Part shown: piece after piece, positions 33,069 through 42,849 of the stretch
Layout: each line of letters opens with the position of its first letter
Position numbering within the stretch: position 1 is the stretch's first letter
Assembly (NCBI RefSeq): GCF_025370935.1
Contig: NC_133472.1
Location: 2,566,580 to 2,630,579, forward strand
DNA from: Choristoneura fumiferana
Lineage: Eukaryota > Arthropoda > Insecta > Lepidoptera > Tortricidae
Length of the DNA: 64,000 bases
Direction of reading: 5' to 3'
Translations under genes and position numbers: made by a program
Notes under the pieces: model-generated
Databases searched by the model: none
Told to the model about the DNA's origin: nothing
The model's input: the letters and a program-made list of their open reading frames with translations, nothing else

Positions 33069-33114
<46 letters not shown>
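33069..33114. repeat. (AT)23 microsatellite
   Basis: An uninterrupted AT run immediately adjoining the 3' end of the S1 SINE at 33115. Confidence 0.97.
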
Positions 33115-33116
<2 letters not shown>

Positions 33117-33353
33117 TGGGACACTTGACACGATTGACCTAGTCCCAAACTAAGCTAAGCTTGTACTATGGATACTAGGCAACGGATAAACATACTTATA
33201 TAGATAAAGACATACTTAAATACATATTAAACACCCAAGACCCGAGAACAAACATTCGTATTATTCATACAAATATCTGCCCCGGCCGGGAATCGAACCC
33301 GGGACCTCAAGCTTCGTAGTCAGGTTCTCTAACCACTTGACCATCTGGTTGTC
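33115..33353 (-). mobile_element. tRNA-derived SINE S1
   Basis: Head reads, reversed, TGGTTAGAGAACCTGACTAC and GGTCCCGGGTTCGATTCCCG; tail TGACCTAGTCCCAAACTAAG at the left. The A box is altered (ATGGTCAAGTGGTTAG). Confidence 0.92.
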
Positions 33354-33620
33354 AACATAGTTCGGAAGCCAAAACCAGTGACGTCGTGTCGAAGTAAAAA
33401 GTGTAACAAAGCGTGACGTCACACTGAAGTGATGGCTGCATGGTTTTTTAAGAAATGCACCATTCTTTTTATTAAATATTTGTACACAGTACTTATCTCA
33501 TATCTTTAAACTAGGAATTCTGATATATTTGTCCATTACGCCTTTTACTTAAGGGCAGCTCAGAAGGTAACGTAGAACCCAACATCCTGATGTAGCTAGA
33601 CAGCCGGCGTACATGCCTTA

Positions 33621-34250
33621 TTTAAAAACCGGCCAAGAGCGTGTCGGACACGCCCGAAATAGGGTTCCGTAGCCATTACGAAAAAATTAAGTAATATTTT
33701 CTAAGGATTTCGTATTTTATACGGAATCTTCCATAGTTTAGGTATATTTTATACTCTTAAACTACTAATAATTCTCAAGCAAACTTAGCCGTTATAGTTT
33801 TCCTTGAAAGTTTGATATACTTACCATCCTGAATGTTTAAAAAAAATTCCACCCACCGGTTTGGATTTTAGAGAGAAGGGGGGGGGGCCGGTACGCTCGT
33901 TTTTAATGAAAATTTGCACTTTAAAGTTGAATATTTCGCAAACAAATCGCTAAATCGAAAAATCGTCTTTGCAAACCCCGCAATGGTTTTAAAAGATCTA
34001 TCCAACAATACCCCACAATATAGGTTGAGTCAAGAAAAAAAAATCACCCCCACTTTACGTGTATGGAAGGTACCCTAAAAATTTTTTTTACTTTTTTTAT
34101 TGTACCACTATGTCGGCGTGACTGATATGAATATTCATGTCAAATTACAGCTTTCTAGTACTAACGGTCTCTGAGCCTACCCGTGGACAGACAGACGGAC
34201 AGACATGGCGAAACTATAAGGGTTCCTAGTTGACTACGAAACCCTAAAAA
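33621..34250 (+). repeat. F1 (CCGGCC) repeat, full length
   Basis: Starts AAAAACCGGCCAAGAGCGTG and ends GGCGAAACTATAAGGGTTCC ... ACGAAACCCTAAAAA. It contains a G-run, TTTCGCAAACAAATCGC, CACCCCCACTTTACGTGTAT and GACAGACAGACGGACAGAC. About 630 bp, non-coding. Confidence 0.88.
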
Positions 34251-34273
34251 CAGTAATAAGTGAAAATGTGGCA

Positions 34274-34621
34274 TACCGGGTGTGGCCTGTAATATGAGCA
34301 AATAATTAAAACATAGATCATCTCCTCAAACTGAACAACATTAGTTCAGCGACTTTTAAAAATAATTAGTTTTTTGATTTTTATTACACTTTTAAGTTTA
34401 TTCGAAGAAGCAATGTAAAGCGAAATGCTTGATGTTTGTAGCGTGACAGGCGACGTCAGTTGTGTTCTAGGATAGCGTACATTGATAGCATTTAATTTGT
34501 ATGAAAAAAGGAAAATTCAAAGACTCCATTATTTTTAAAAGTCGCTGAACTAATGTTGTTCAGTTTGACGAGGACGATCTATGTTTTAATTTTTTGCTCG
34601 TATTACAGGCCACATCCGGTA
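34274..34621. mobile_element. MITE M3
   Basis: TACCGGGTGTGGCCTGTAAT at the left and ATTACAGGCCACATCCGGTA at the right. The arms extend about 90 bp (AAAACATAGATC, CTCAAACTGAACAACATTAG, GTTCAGCGACTTTTAAAAAT). The interior has GTGACAGGCGACGTCAG. A sister copy is at 44739-45085. Confidence 0.9.
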
Positions 34622-34946
34622 TAAAAGAGGTCTTGCGGCCTACTTAATGAAATTAATATACATTACGTTTAATTTTGATGTTTCTTTTTTACAACCAAAC
34701 TGAATAGTGCATACTCGTACATGTAAAGTTTAGCGTAATATAAAATACGAGGATCTCGCAAGATTACTTAAATGACATTTTTATCGTGTTTTGTTTACAT
34801 AAATCTTGCCGTTGTTAGTATTTGTGACCCTCGTAATAAGGAAAGGATTATAACTTGCTAATACCCTATTTTACAAGATACTTTGAGTTACACTTCGAAG
34901 TATTCCCTACGAGCCGGTAGGGGACACCGCGTTGGCCGAAGAAATT

Positions 34947-35203
34947 AATAAATAAAATAAATAAATATTATGGGACACTTTGACACCAATTGACAGTCCC
35001 AAACTAAGCAAAGCTTGTACTATGGATACTAGGCTCCGGATAATCATACTTATATAGATAAATACATACTTAAATACATATTAAACATACAAGACCCGAG
35101 AACAAACATTCGTATTATTCATACAAATATCTGCCCCGGCTGGGAATCGAACCCAGATCAAGCTTCGTAGTCAGGCTCTCTAACTACTTGGCCATCTGGT
35201 CGT
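34947..35203 (-). mobile_element. tRNA-derived SINE S1
   Basis: Tail AATAAATAAATATTATGGG at the left, GTATTATTCATACAAATATC in the middle, reversed head with a B box lacking a few bases (GGGTTCGATTCCC then ATCAAG). Confidence 0.9.
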
Positions 35204-35255
35204 ACTCCTTTTAATTTTGTAATTTTGTCTTCCTCTTAATGAACTAAAGTAATAA

Positions 35256-35565
35256 CTTTGCGCACCCGCGACCTTGTGATAGCTACGTTTATTATGCAAG
35301 ATATGCGTATTCAATAAAAACAAAAAAAAATGTGGGTACGTTTGTTTGAGAAAAAATATAGGTGGGTACGTAGTCTAACATCTGGTAGCATGGTGTATGG
35401 TTGTGTTGCTCTGAAGATGAGCCCTGGTTGAGTTCGAAACGCGACAGTATAGTGTGGTGGTGATAAATGGGTTTGTGTGTGTTTTTACAGTGTGGAGGTG
35501 GAGGAACTGCATGAACACGCATATCTTGCATAAAGCTAGCTATCATAAGGTTTCGGCGCTCGCAA
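35256..35565. repeat. Repeat E, partial inverted pair
   Basis: A short reversed piece at 35256-35312 (CGCGACCTTGTGATAGCTAC) and a good copy at 35368-35565 (CATCTGGTAGCATGGTGTAT, GGTTGAGTTCGAAACGCGAC, GGAGGTGGAGGAACTGCATG). Confidence 0.7.
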
Positions 35566-35569
35566 CGCC

Positions 35570-35790
35570 GAGAAAGATTCCAGTATCGTTTTCGGCCAAT
35601 AACCGCAACCCTATCTCGACATGACTTTCCCATGTATTTCGTCTAAGTATAATTCCTCAGTGAAACCGTATGAGTGCGTCTTCTATCGATTTAAATAACG
35701 AAACTGAATGTCATTGTTTCCGTATTAATACCATCATAGGTACAGTAGATAGGTAAATAAATGGTCGAATGAAAATACTAGATTTTACTC
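35570..35790. other. No gene recognised
   Basis: Unassigned sequence. Confidence 0.4.
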
Positions 35791-35794
35791 ACAG

Positions 35795-35945
35795 CTTTAC
35801 ACGCGTAATCCGATATTGAATTTAAATTCTGGGATTACACTAAATCCGTATGGAAATTCTCACAAATTATCCATATATTTCATTAGCCAAATTTTATCTT
35901 AATTCATCCAGCCGTTTTAGAGTGAAAGAGTAACAAACAAAAATC
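35795..35945 (+). repeat. F3-type repeat, partial
   Basis: ACACGCGTAATCCGATATTG, ATCCGTATGGAAATTCTCAC, TTCATCCAGCCGTTTTAGAG; diverged. Confidence 0.5.
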
Positions 35946-35964
35946 TTACATCAATGGTAATTTA

Positions 35965-36126
35965 GACGACCACATAGCCTACTGGTTAGAGAACCTGACT
36001 ACGAAGCTTGAGGTTCCGGGTTCGATTCCCGTATCGGGGCAGATATTTGTATGAAAAATACGAATGTTTGTTCTCGGGTCTTGGGTGTTTAATATGTATT
36101 TAAGTATGTATCTGCTTATTATATAA
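35965..36126 (+). mobile_element. tRNA-derived SINE S1, 3'-truncated
   Basis: GACGACCACATAGCCTACTG, GGTTCCGGGTTCGATTCCCG, TGTTCTCGGGTCTTGGGTGT; stops after TTAAGTATGTATCTG. Confidence 0.9.
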
Positions 36127-36194
36127 ATAGTACTTGAATGAGTAGGTAAACATTAATTTACGTAACAGGATTTTTTCTTTATTCAAAACCTTGT

Positions 36195-36440
36195 AGTTAG
36201 AGGTGTAATTCTAACCCGACACCACACTCCATCTCTTCCGTGGATGTCGTAAGAGGCGACAAAGGATATAAGGTTAAGGTATACCGTAGGCGACAGGCTA
36301 GCAACCTGTCACTATTGTACCGTTTTTGTCAAACTTTAAACCTAAAATTGCTAAAAGTGGCTCCGAAGCGGTAACGTTTCGTGTGCTCTGCCTACCCCAT
36401 TTGGGAATACAGGCGTGATGTTTGTGTTTATGTGTGTGTT
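36195..36440 (+). mobile_element. LINE 3' UTR (jockey/BMC1-like)
   Basis: CATCTCTTCCGTGGATGTCG, TAAGAGGCGACAAAGGATAT, GACAGGCTAGCAACCTGTCA (itself a hairpin) and a closing CTGCCTACCCCATTTGGGAA then TGTG repeats. It matches the remembered 3' UTR of a common lepidopteran LINE; no protein part present. Confidence 0.65.
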
Positions 36441-36649
36441 GTACTTAGAAAATTGGGGATGCGAGGCGCGTCGTTGCGGACGGTTTGAGGCATACCCATT
36501 GGTCGCGCACTCCGGACGGTCAAGTGGTGTGGCATAGACAGACAGACATATAGCTCTAGTGCACTGCTTCTCAGAACGTTAACTCGGCAACTCTTTATTA
36601 CATATTTATTATTATACCTATTATTATTTTTTTTACTAAAAATTAAACT

Positions 36650-36850
36650 AAACAAAATAAAATCAACCTAAACCTATAATATAACCTACAAACTAAGACC
36701 TAAACTACAACCTAAAAACCACCATTCCGCGTCGTACCCGGCTCAAAGGTGCCCATAATGCCAGCCGCATTTCCCCGCTGTATGGCCAGCGCCACCTGGT
36801 GAACCAGGTACGACCCGGAGCGGGGGGCCTATTATTATTATTATTATTAT
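36650..36850. repeat. TTA-tailed dispersed repeat
   Basis: CTAAACCTATAATATAACCT, AACCACCATTCCGCGTCGTA, GTGAACCAGGTACGACCCGG and a closing (ATT)n. Comparable with 10095-10215. Confidence 0.5.
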
Positions 36851-36949
36851 TGTATACAATTTGACGATCCTTTTGTGAATTTCTTATAATTACCTGACAT
36901 GTATTTATAATGTATTTTTTCATTAGGTAATAAATAAATCTAATCTAAT

Positions 36950-37400
36950 CTAATCTATTGTACCTACACCACAAACAGTAAGCGATACAGAAAACAGGTA
37001 CACAGAGAGAAAATTACAAGTTAAGCAATAGACGGCATTATCGCTTAAGTGCGAAATCTTCCAAGAAACCTTTTTTACAGAAAGAAGTAATTTTTTTTTT
37101 ATTCGACTGGATGGCAAACGAGCAAGTGGGTCTCCTGATGGTAAGAGATCACCACCGCCCATAAACATCTGCAACACCAGGGGTATTGCAGATGCGTTGC
37201 CAACCTAGAGGCCTAAGATGGGATACCTCAAGTGCCAGTAATTTCACCGGCTGTCTTACTCTCCACGCCGAAACACAACAGTGCAAGCACTGCTGCTTCA
37301 CGGCAGGATTAGCGAGCAAGATGGTGGTAGCAATCCGGGCGGACCTTGCACAAGGTCCTACCACCTGCAAAAAGGACTAGATTATAACAGGTGGTGATCA
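36950..37400 (-). mobile_element. LINE tail L2 interrupted by a SINE
   Basis: CACAAACAGTAAGCGATACA, CGGCATTATCGCTTAAGTGC, CCTTTTTTACAGAAAGAAG, then the SINE at 37091-37370, then AGGACTAGATTATAACAGGT. Joining the two sides reproduces 21400-21430. Confidence 0.75.
37091..37370 (-). mobile_element. Metulj-like SINE S3, full length
   Basis: Best copy of the family. Reversed, it begins TTGCAGGTGGTAGGACCTTG and ends AATAAAAAAAAAA. It contains TGCAAGGTCCGCCCGGATTG and GCCTCTAGGTTGGCAACGCA. No tRNA-like boxes are obvious by eye. Confidence 0.88.
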
Positions 37401-37406
37401 GCAGTA

Positions 37407-37605
37407 TCCATACTAATATTATAAATGAGAAAGTGTGTGTGTATGTTTGTCCGTCTTTCACGTCACGCGTCGAAATGGAGCGAGCGATCGTCGTGATTTT
37501 TGGCTTAGAGATAGTTTATAGGCCAGAGAGTAACTACTTTTTATCCCGGAAAAATGCACAGTTCCCGAGAGAACAGCGCGTGATAACCCAATTCCACAAG
37601 CTAGT
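37407..37605 (-). repeat. F3 dispersed repeat
   Basis: TACTAATATTATAAATGAGA, ATAGTTTATAGGCCAGAGAG, TTATCCCGGAAAAATGCACA, ATTCCACAAGCTAGT. Confidence 0.72.
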
Positions 37606-37614
37606 ATCAAAATA

Positions 37615-38275
37615 TTACATTACTTACAGATTAGTATTGGATTAACAGCTGAATCAATCAATTATTAAAATACTAATATAACAATGTAAAATATTAACAT
37701 TTAACACAACCCGCCTCACTCGCAGTCGGTTAATTAACGGCCCAGTGATCATATGGCAACGAGATTAGTCTAAAATGCTTGATGATTATCACAGGAAGCT
37801 ACTTGCAATATCGACTTTAACTTCAGCTGATATGATTCCAAGTCGATTGTCTCAGCGACCTATAATAGGCCTATTAAAAAACTTTGGAATTCGCCATAAA
37901 CGATATATGACGTGTTCAACGCTAATTATACAAGTTTGTAAAGTTATACCGTCTACTTTGAAAAAATCTCGTATCTCAAATCAATACGTCATCAAAATTG
38001 AACCTTGACCCAATGGTCATAAAGTGCACTCAGAAAAGTTATCTCAAATACGAGTTTTTTTTTAAGTAGTGACGTTATAAATCTATATACCTGTCCCTTT
38101 TCAAACGCTTTTCTCTATGCAGTAAAGTATGTCTTTCTCTGTCTAATATTGAATTTCAAACGTTTATAACCTTTTTATTTGTTTTTGTAGCTTAAAAATT
38201 GTTTCTCTATTCGATAACAGGCATTGTGTTGTTTTAATTTATAAAACATAATAATATAGTCAAATACCGTATTGC
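37615..38275. other. No gene recognised
   Basis: AT-rich. The 77-codon frame at 37775-38008 has no recognisable motif and no splice context that would suggest an exon. Confidence 0.4.
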
Positions 38276-38283
38276 CAAATATT

Positions 38284-38626
38284 ACATGGTGATGAAACCA
38301 TGGTAGCCGAGTAGTTCACCCATCGTTGAGTCGTGGGTTCGAACCCAGTCTCGCATCTAGCAAGAAAGAAAGAAAAACATTTATTTACAAAGCAGAGAAA
38401 AAAGAAACGCGAAATTCGAGACTAATTTTGTCACGAAATGGTCTCAACTCAGCATGATGTCAATCTTGCGGCCGACGCTGGTCTTCCGTTGAAACCATCT
38501 CTGAGTTTTTCAGAATTTATGTGGGAAATTACATGGAGAATTTAAATGAGACGTGAAGTTGCTAATCCACACTGGGCCCGCGCGGGAACTACGGCCCAAG
38601 CCCTCTCATTCTGAGAGGAGGCCTGC
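38284..38626 (+). mobile_element. SINE S2 with an internal insertion
   Basis: Head CATGGTAGCCGAGTAGTTCA with B box GTGGGTTCGAACCC, then a foreign segment at about 38360-38508 (AAGAAAGAAAGAAAAACATT, GTCACGAAATGGTCTCAACT), then the S2 body CTGAGTTTTTCAGAATTTAT to CTGAGAGGAGGCCTGC. CATCT is present at both ends of the insert, a possible duplication. Confidence 0.75.
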
Positions 38627-38627
38627 A

Positions 38628-38753
38628 AGGCTACTACGAAAGTCGAAACTCGAGGTTCGTGTCGTGCGGTTCCTCTGACACTTATAATATTTAATACGAG
38701 AGCGAGAGGGACGGTACGATCCGAACTTCGAGTTTCGAGTTTCGTAGCAGCCC
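38628..38753. mobile_element. MITE M2
   Basis: GGCTACTACGAAAGTCGAAA to GAGTTTCGTAGCAGCCC, abutting the truncated 3' end of SINE S2. Confidence 0.85.
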
Positions 38754-38950
38754 TTCTGCGTCCTGCAGCGAGATCGTAAGAGATTAATATAAAGTTTTTT
38801 AAACTTTTTGGGTGTACCTACACTCGTCGATGTAGCGAATAGTGCCAACTGTTGCGAGCACGACAGCGACACGACAGCCGACACAGTCTGAGGTCATTTT
38901 ATTTAAAAAAAAACAATATTGTACTTTACTATAAAAAATATATTAAGGTA

Positions 38951-39080
38951 AGTTTAGACTTGCAAGAAAAATCGTGCAAGTTGCATTACATTGCGAGGCC
39001 GTAAAGCGAACGAGTTTGTAGTGGTCGATCGAGCGCCGCAATGTAATGCAATTTGCACGATTTCCTTGCAAGTCTAGACT
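38951..39080. mobile_element. Hairpin MITE, about 45-bp arms
   Basis: AGTTTAGACTTGCAAGAAAA and GTGCAAGTTGCATTACATTG pair with CAATGTAATGCAATTTGCAC and TCCTTGCAAGTCTAGACT. The loop has GATCGAGCGCCG. Confidence 0.83.
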
Positions 39081-39261
39081 CGGCTTTGAAATTCACCGCC
39101 ACGTCTCTAACAAAGGTCAGTACCGTAATAGAAATAGCCCACAGCATTATTTAGATTGACTTGAAATGTACTTACGTACGTGTAGCTTCTATGACAATGC
39201 AAACACAACAAGCAGTCAACAAAACAACACAGCAAATATATCTCAATAGGTACCCTGCAAG

Positions 39262-39425
39262 TCAGTCTCTTGTTGCTCCCAATAGATGGCGCTGTTCGCT
39301 TCATAGTCGCGCGCACTTCATTTTTTTTAGTTATATCACGTATTTTGCTTTACTGTCACACGTCAAACACAACACAAAATTATGCCAATCTCTTGTTGCT
39401 CACAAAAGATGGCGCTGTACGCTAA
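39262..39425 (+). repeat. Direct duplication, period about 125 bp
   Basis: TCTCTTGTTGCTCCCAATAG / ATGGCGCTGTTCGC at 39265 recurs as TCTCTTGTTGCTCACAAAAG / ATGGCGCTGTACGC at about 39391. GCGCGC follows each. Confidence 0.75.
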
Positions 39426-39719
39426 ACGGCGCGCGCGCACACGAAAAGAGTTTAACGGCCATTTAACGACGGATCGTAACGTTAACGATATTAATAAACC
39501 CGAGAACTGTCTGACAAAGTTCTACGGAGCTGGGTCAGTGTGACAAGGTTCTATGCTTGTCAAGGTGAAAATAAGAGGCATTTTTTATGATATTAGGCTA
39601 AATGATTAATTAAAACGTTACCAGTGCTTACCCACGGCTTTGTTTACGCGAACCAAAGGGTCAATTTAAGCCCTCAGGTCTTCAAATTAACAGTAAGCTC
39701 GCATACTTGCTCGACGAGC

Positions 39720-40432
39720 TTTTCCTAGCACTAGGTACATTTGTACTTTCCGGACGGCTAAGGAGTGGAATGCTCTGCCAGCTTCTGTGTTCCATGATTG
39801 CCACAATCTGACCGTCTTCAAATCTAGCTTGAATAGGTATTTATAGCCAAGCTTGGTCCATCTAAGGCCGAGGCCGTAGTACGGCTAAACCGCCGCGGTT
39901 TATAACCGCGTGAAGGTGCCCCCACGTGCAGTCGCTCGTCGCCCGATTGCAGCGATAGATCTGGTCACGTGACCCCATTTTGAAGGTGATTTTGAATTTT
40001 CCGCGACTCAAAAAAGTAGCGTCAAGTCGCCGCGTCGAGCAGCAGCGACAAGATGGCTTCTTGCAGGATTGATCTTGGCCTTGGAACCTGTTTTCTTAAT
40101 CTCATTTAGTAGCAGTCGTGGCAGTGGTATAAAAGAAATTGGAGTGAATGAAAAAATTAAACAGTGTTATTTCCGAAATTGAAGAGGTTTTTTTTCCAGC
40201 GATAAAGCTCAACGTTTCCAGCTTTATCGCTATATGTCACGTGACCATATTTGACGCTGGAAACGAGCGTCGAGCGATTTCGTGTGGCCGCGGCCTGCTT
40301 GTGAATCAAGTAAACGAATGCAAGCAGCCGCACTTGTAAAAAAGTCACGCGGTTAAAAAACGTGGCGGTTTAGCCGTAGTGTGGCCTCGGCCTTAGTCCA
40401 CATCTTTGCTTAACAACGGGCGTGATTGTGGT
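39720..40432 (+). mobile_element. LINE RT C-terminus and 3' UTR, split by a MITE
   Basis: Frame 39751-39846 reads RTAKEWNALPASVFHDCHNL then TVFKSSLNRYL and stop, the classic C-terminal tail of lepidopteran jockey/CR1-type LINE reverse transcriptases. The UTR begins CCAAGCTTGGTCCA, is interrupted by the MITE, and resumes TCCACATCTTTGCTTAACAA and GGGCGTGATTGTGG. No catalytic part. Confidence 0.82.
39861..40395. mobile_element. MITE with GGCCGAGGCC ends inside a LINE tail
   Basis: CTAAGGCCGAGGCCGTAGTA and CGGCTAAACCGCC at the left; reversed CTAAGGCCGAGGCCACACTA and CGGCTAAACCGCCACG at the right; arms about 50 bp. GTCCA flanks both sides (39856-39860, 40396-40400). Inner inverted parts (CAGCGATAGATCTGGTCACG against TTATCGCTATATGTCACGTG) give more secondary structure. 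535 bp, non-coding. Confidence 0.82.
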
Positions 40433-40452
40433 TGAACGGAACTATATCTGTA

Positions 40453-40983
40453 TAAAAAACTGGCCAAGAGCATGTCGGACACGCCCAGGATAAGGTTCCG
40501 TAGCTATTACGAAAAATCAAGTAATATTTTTCTAAGGATTTCGTATTGTGTACGGAATCTTCCAAGTTTAGGTATGTTACTCTTAAACTACTAATAACTC
40601 TCAATTAATCTAAGCCGCTATAATTTTCCTTGTAAATTTTGATATATTTAGCTACTACCATTTCGAATTTTTTCAAAAATTTTCACCCAACAGTTTAGAT
40701 TTTAGAGGGGGAGACGCTCGATTTTCATAAAATTTGGCACTTTAAAGTTGAATATTTCGCAAACTGATTACTAAATCGAAAAATTGTCTGGTTTTAAAAC
40801 ATCTATCCAATGATACCTCACACTACAGGGTTAGTCAAGAAAAAAAAATCACCCCCACTTTACGTTTATGGGGGCAGGTACCCTAAAAATATTTTTTTAC
40901 TTTTTTTATTCTACCACTTTCAGACATACGGACAGTCATGGCGAAACTATAAGGGTTCCTAGTTGACTACAGAACCCTAAAAA
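40453..40983 (+). repeat. F1 (CCGGCC) repeat
   Basis: ATAAAAAACTGGCCAAGAGC to GACTACAGAACCCTAAAAA, with internal deletions relative to 33621. Confidence 0.87.
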
Positions 40984-41069
40984 GGTCTTAAAATAATGTA
41001 ACAGTCAATTATTTTGAAGTTGAAAACCATCACAGTCTTTGATTAGACTAAAAGTATAATTTACTACAA

Positions 41070-41336
41070 CAGAGGGTCGTGGGTTCAAACCCCGGCTCGC
41101 ACCTCTGAGTTTTTCCAAATTCATGTGCGGAATTACATTGGAAATTTACCACGAGCTTTGCGGTGAAGGAAAACATCGTGAGGAAACCTGCACAAACCTG
41201 CGAAGCAATTCAATGGTGCGTGTGAAGTTCCCAATCCGCACTGGGCCCGCGTGGGAACTATAGCCCAAGCCCTCTTGTTCTGAGAGGAGGCCTGTGCCCA
41301 GCAGTGGGACGTATATAGGCTGGGATGATGATGATG
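41070..41336 (+). mobile_element. SINE S2 with a 14-bp target duplication
   Basis: Starts inside the tRNA-like head at CAGAGGGTCGTGGGTTCAAA (5'-truncated, B box kept) and ends TATAGGCTGGGATGATGATG. ATAATTTACTACAA is repeated exactly at 41056-41069 and 41337-41350, fixing the insertion boundaries. Confidence 0.94.
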
Positions 41337-41565
41337 ATAATTTACTACAAGCAAGTATGAGTTTTTCTTTGAAATCCTCGTTAGCGGTGATTAATACGCT
41401 CTTAAAGCGCAAAAACGATAAGCGTAAACCCCATTTAATGTATTTAGAAATTTTATTTGTCATTTACTCGTAATTTATTGAAGACGGTTCAGAAATAAAG
41501 AATGACGTCACAATGGATCGAAACGATTTTTAGGGTTCCGAAGTCTGAAGTATTTATAATTTTAC

Positions 41566-41780
41566 CAGCTTTTGCCCGCGGTTTCGCCCGCGTGGAATTC
41601 GGTATGGCGCGCTATTCCCTCGGGAACGGTGCATTTTCCGGGATAAAAGGTAGCCTATGTCACTCTCTGGCCCATAAACTACCTCTATGCCAAAAATCAC
41701 GTCGAGCCGTCGCTCCGTGTCGACTTGAAGGACGGACAAACATACAAATACACACACACTTTCGCATTTATAATATTAAG
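41566..41780 (+). repeat. F3 dispersed repeat
   Basis: CCAGCTTTTGCCCGCGGTTT, ATTCCCTCGGGAACGGTGCA, TTCCGGGATAAAAGGTAGCC, CGCATTTATAATATTAAGTA. Confidence 0.78.
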
Positions 41781-41784
41781 TACC

Positions 41785-42025
41785 TATGGATAGTATGGAT
41801 TGTTTAATTTTTTTTTTCGTCTTTCGCATATTGTGGTGTATCGTTGTTACCTGTGTTGTTATGTATATGTTAAGCAATGACATTGGAGCTCTGTTAAGAA
41901 TTTCGTCACTGAAATATCTTCTTTATATATTATATACTTACTTACATTATAGTAAAAGTGAATTCTAATTTTCCTTGGTCACGCCATTTGAGAGCGACTG
42001 AGCCGATTAAATGCATTTTTAAAGT
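41785..42025. other. No gene recognised
   Basis: A 60-codon hydrophobic frame, low-complexity and AT-driven, with no motif. Confidence 0.4.
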
Positions 42026-42030
42026 TTTCT

Positions 42031-42222
42031 AACCCCCGACGCAAAAAGAGGGGTGTAATAAGTTTGACCGCTATGTGTGTCTATCTGTGGCACCGTAGAT
42101 CTAAAACGGGGGAACAAATTTGAATGCGGTTTTTTTCATTTGAAAGCAGCTTTCCTAGCGAGAGTTCTTAGACATATTTTATCAAAATCGATTCAGACGG
42201 TTCTGAGTTATTGAACTTTTTA
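42031..42222 (+). repeat. F2 dispersed repeat
   Basis: AACCCCCGACGCAAAAAGAG, AAGTTTGACCGCTATGTGTG, TTTGAATGCGGTTTTTTTC, TCTGAGTTATTGAACTTTT. Confidence 0.8.
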
Positions 42223-42546
42223 ACACATTGTATAGTAGTTTTTTTCTCATGTAAGAAAAATTAACAAAACTTAACAACTACATATAAACTTTTTTAATGT
42301 GACAACGCCCTAAATTACAACTGCTAGGATTACAGACATGATTCGCGCGTTAATGAAATTCACGGTGTATTTTTTAATTCTCATGGGAATTTTCATGCAT
42401 CTCTAAATTTTGGGGGAAATGGTTGAGAAAATAAATACAGTATTTTGTGATTTAAAAAATATTTTAAAACAAAAAAGTGAAAAGCCATCATAATCAGCTA
42501 TTTTGAACATGAAACTACCGTGAGATTCACTCATATTAAATATAAC

Positions 42547-42840
42547 CGGATAACTCACGTCTTAAATCGAGTTTAGCTCGACATGTTTCGGGCTAATCCG
42601 TAGCCCTTCGTCTTCGGAGCAAACCCGAAGACGAAGAGCTACGGATTAGCCCGAATTATGTCGAGCTAAACTCGATTTAAGACGTGAGTTATCCGGGTCA
42701 TTATATTTAACATGTTTCGGGCTAATCCGTAGCCCTTCGTCTTCGGGTTTGCTCCGAAGACGAAGGGCTACGGATTAGCCCGAAACATGTCGAGCTAAAC
42801 TCGATTTAAGACGTGAGTTATCCGGGTCATTATATTTAAT
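42547..42840. repeat. Cluster of two long hairpins (family M4)
   Basis: Hairpin 1 spans about 42547-42696: CCGGATAACTCACGTCTTAA to GTAGCCCTTCGTCTTCGG, then the complement ending GACGTGAGTTATCCGG (arms about 70 bp). Hairpin 2 spans 42711-42790: CATGTTTCGGGCTAATCCGT with complement GATTAGCCCGAAACATG. A third partial arm, identical to the right arm of hairpin 1 and ending GTCATTATATTTAAT, follows to 42840. A single diverged arm is at 47276-47395. Confidence 0.9.
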
Positions 42841-42849
42841 ATAATCAGC

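Noticed and set aside
37775..38008. Possible exon (77 codons)
   Set aside because: No domain, no flanking splice signals of note, AT-driven composition.
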